In this document: piece by piece, positions 63,465 through 64,000 of the stretch
How positions within the stretch are numbered: position 1 is the first letter of the stretch
Layout of the letters: every line of letters starts with the position of its first letter
NCBI GenBank assembly: GCA_003254905.1
Contig: QANU01065991.1
Coordinates: forward strand, 164,588 to 228,587
DNA: 64,000 nt
Reading direction: 5' to 3'
Origin: Nissolia schottii
Lineage: Eukaryota; Streptophyta; Magnoliopsida; Fabales; Fabaceae
Program-made: the position numbers and the translations under genes
The notes under the pieces: generated by a model
Seen by the model: the letters and a program-made list of their open reading frames with translations, nothing else
Told to the model about the DNA's origin: nothing
Database searches by the model: none

Positions 63465-64000
63465 AAATGCTTCATGTACACCCATAAACCATACACCCGT
63501 ATATACACCAGTCTTTTATACGTTTTTATGCACAATTAATGATAATTATACGTATAGCGTATAACTATACCCAACGCGCGCGCGCTCAATCCCGAACTCG
63601 TTCTCGTCGTCGTTTTCACCCATCATCTTCAACCTGTCGTCGTCGTCGTCGCCGTTGTTGTCGTCGTCATCGGCATCGGCATCCTCTGTCCTCCTCTGAA
63701 CCAAAACGCGAGCTCCATGAAAACCACAATCCTCCATGGAAATCAAAGTCGCAAGTGCAATTCCACAATCAAAGCGTATACAATCGTTATCTCATTTAGT
63801 TAGTGATCGAAAATGATAATACAAGAATCTGTGGCAATTTTTCGTCATTTTTTGATGAATTCCATGGAGAATTTTTGATTTGGTGACGTTGCTGTGAAAT
63901 TACAGTGTTCTGAAGTTTTATAACACAGAAAATAAAATGTGCAAACTTTATATGGGCGTATGTGCAAACATTAAGTGAACATATGTGCAAACATTATTCA
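63465..64000. mobile_element. Mutator-type MITE family, copy 4, larger and cut by window end
   Basis: The left terminus AAATGCTTCATGTACACCC and following ATAAACCATACACC match the left ends of copies 1-3. The last ~100 bp before the window edge (GTGCAAACTTTATATG and GTGCAAACATTA) match the family interior in reverse. Between them, 63575-63790 is GC-rich with CGT/CGTCGTC repeats and short open frames on both strands (acidic DADADDDD on minus). That segment is absent from the other copies and may be captured host DNA. The right end is outside the window. Confidence 0.65.

Overview
The window is nuclear DNA of a flowering plant, most likely a eudicot. The evidence is GT-AG introns, plastid-targeted nuclear proteins, Ty3/Gypsy, hAT, Mutator, Helitron and LINE remnants, and AT-rich spacers. 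I could not name the species. There are three single N positions (17329, 48102, 50307), all inside introns.

Layout. 403-6057 (minus) is a decayed ABCC/MRP-type transporter gene with several nonsense and frameshift lesions. 6058-13330 is AT-rich spacer holding Mutator-type MITEs, a cluster of four hairpins, a 1.2-kb degenerate ~30-bp tandem array and a short G-rich island. 13562-19788 (minus) is an intact Enhancer-of-polycomb-like gene: 4 coding exons, 1,672 codons, plus an intron in the 5' UTR. 20500-22900 is spacer with a tandem duplication and another Mutator-type MITE.

22950-36650 is a nest of mobile elements. A Helitron-type PIF1 helicase pseudogene (minus) is split by a ~294-bp hAT MITE (8-bp target duplication TCCATGAG). 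That MITE is split by a 5.1-kb solo LTR (target duplication AGTTA). Inside the LTR, twelve near-identical 176-bp units have expanded into a young satellite array. Next to this lie a 220-bp tandem array that truncates the helicase, a MULE transposase pseudogene, a second 4.0-kb solo LTR of the same family (target duplication CCGGA), and a broken Ty3/Gypsy protease-RT fragment.

37261-40167 (plus) encodes a Golgi Qa-SNARE of the SYP31/SYP32 (Sed5/syntaxin-5) type, 347 aa from 5 exons. 41451-57597 (plus) encodes TIC236, the TamB/DUF490-like plastid protein-import subunit, 2,173 aa from 23 exons, with a solo LTR (target duplication TATTA) in its last intron. 58845-62795 (minus) encodes PsbP-domain protein 5 (PPD5), a thylakoid-lumen protein of 297 aa from 11 exons, with a 5'-truncated LINE in one intron. 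The window ends inside a larger member of the Mutator-type MITE family.

The four intact genes are ordinary housekeeping or organelle genes, and nothing suggests a cluster with one shared function. TIC236 and PPD5 are convergent neighbours and both serve the chloroplast, but they act in different processes. All exon models were assembled by eye from splice signals, reading phase and remembered family features. In all four the summed coding length divides by three, which supports the models. The most unusual material is the three-level nest and the nucleosome-sized satellite that grew inside an LTR.
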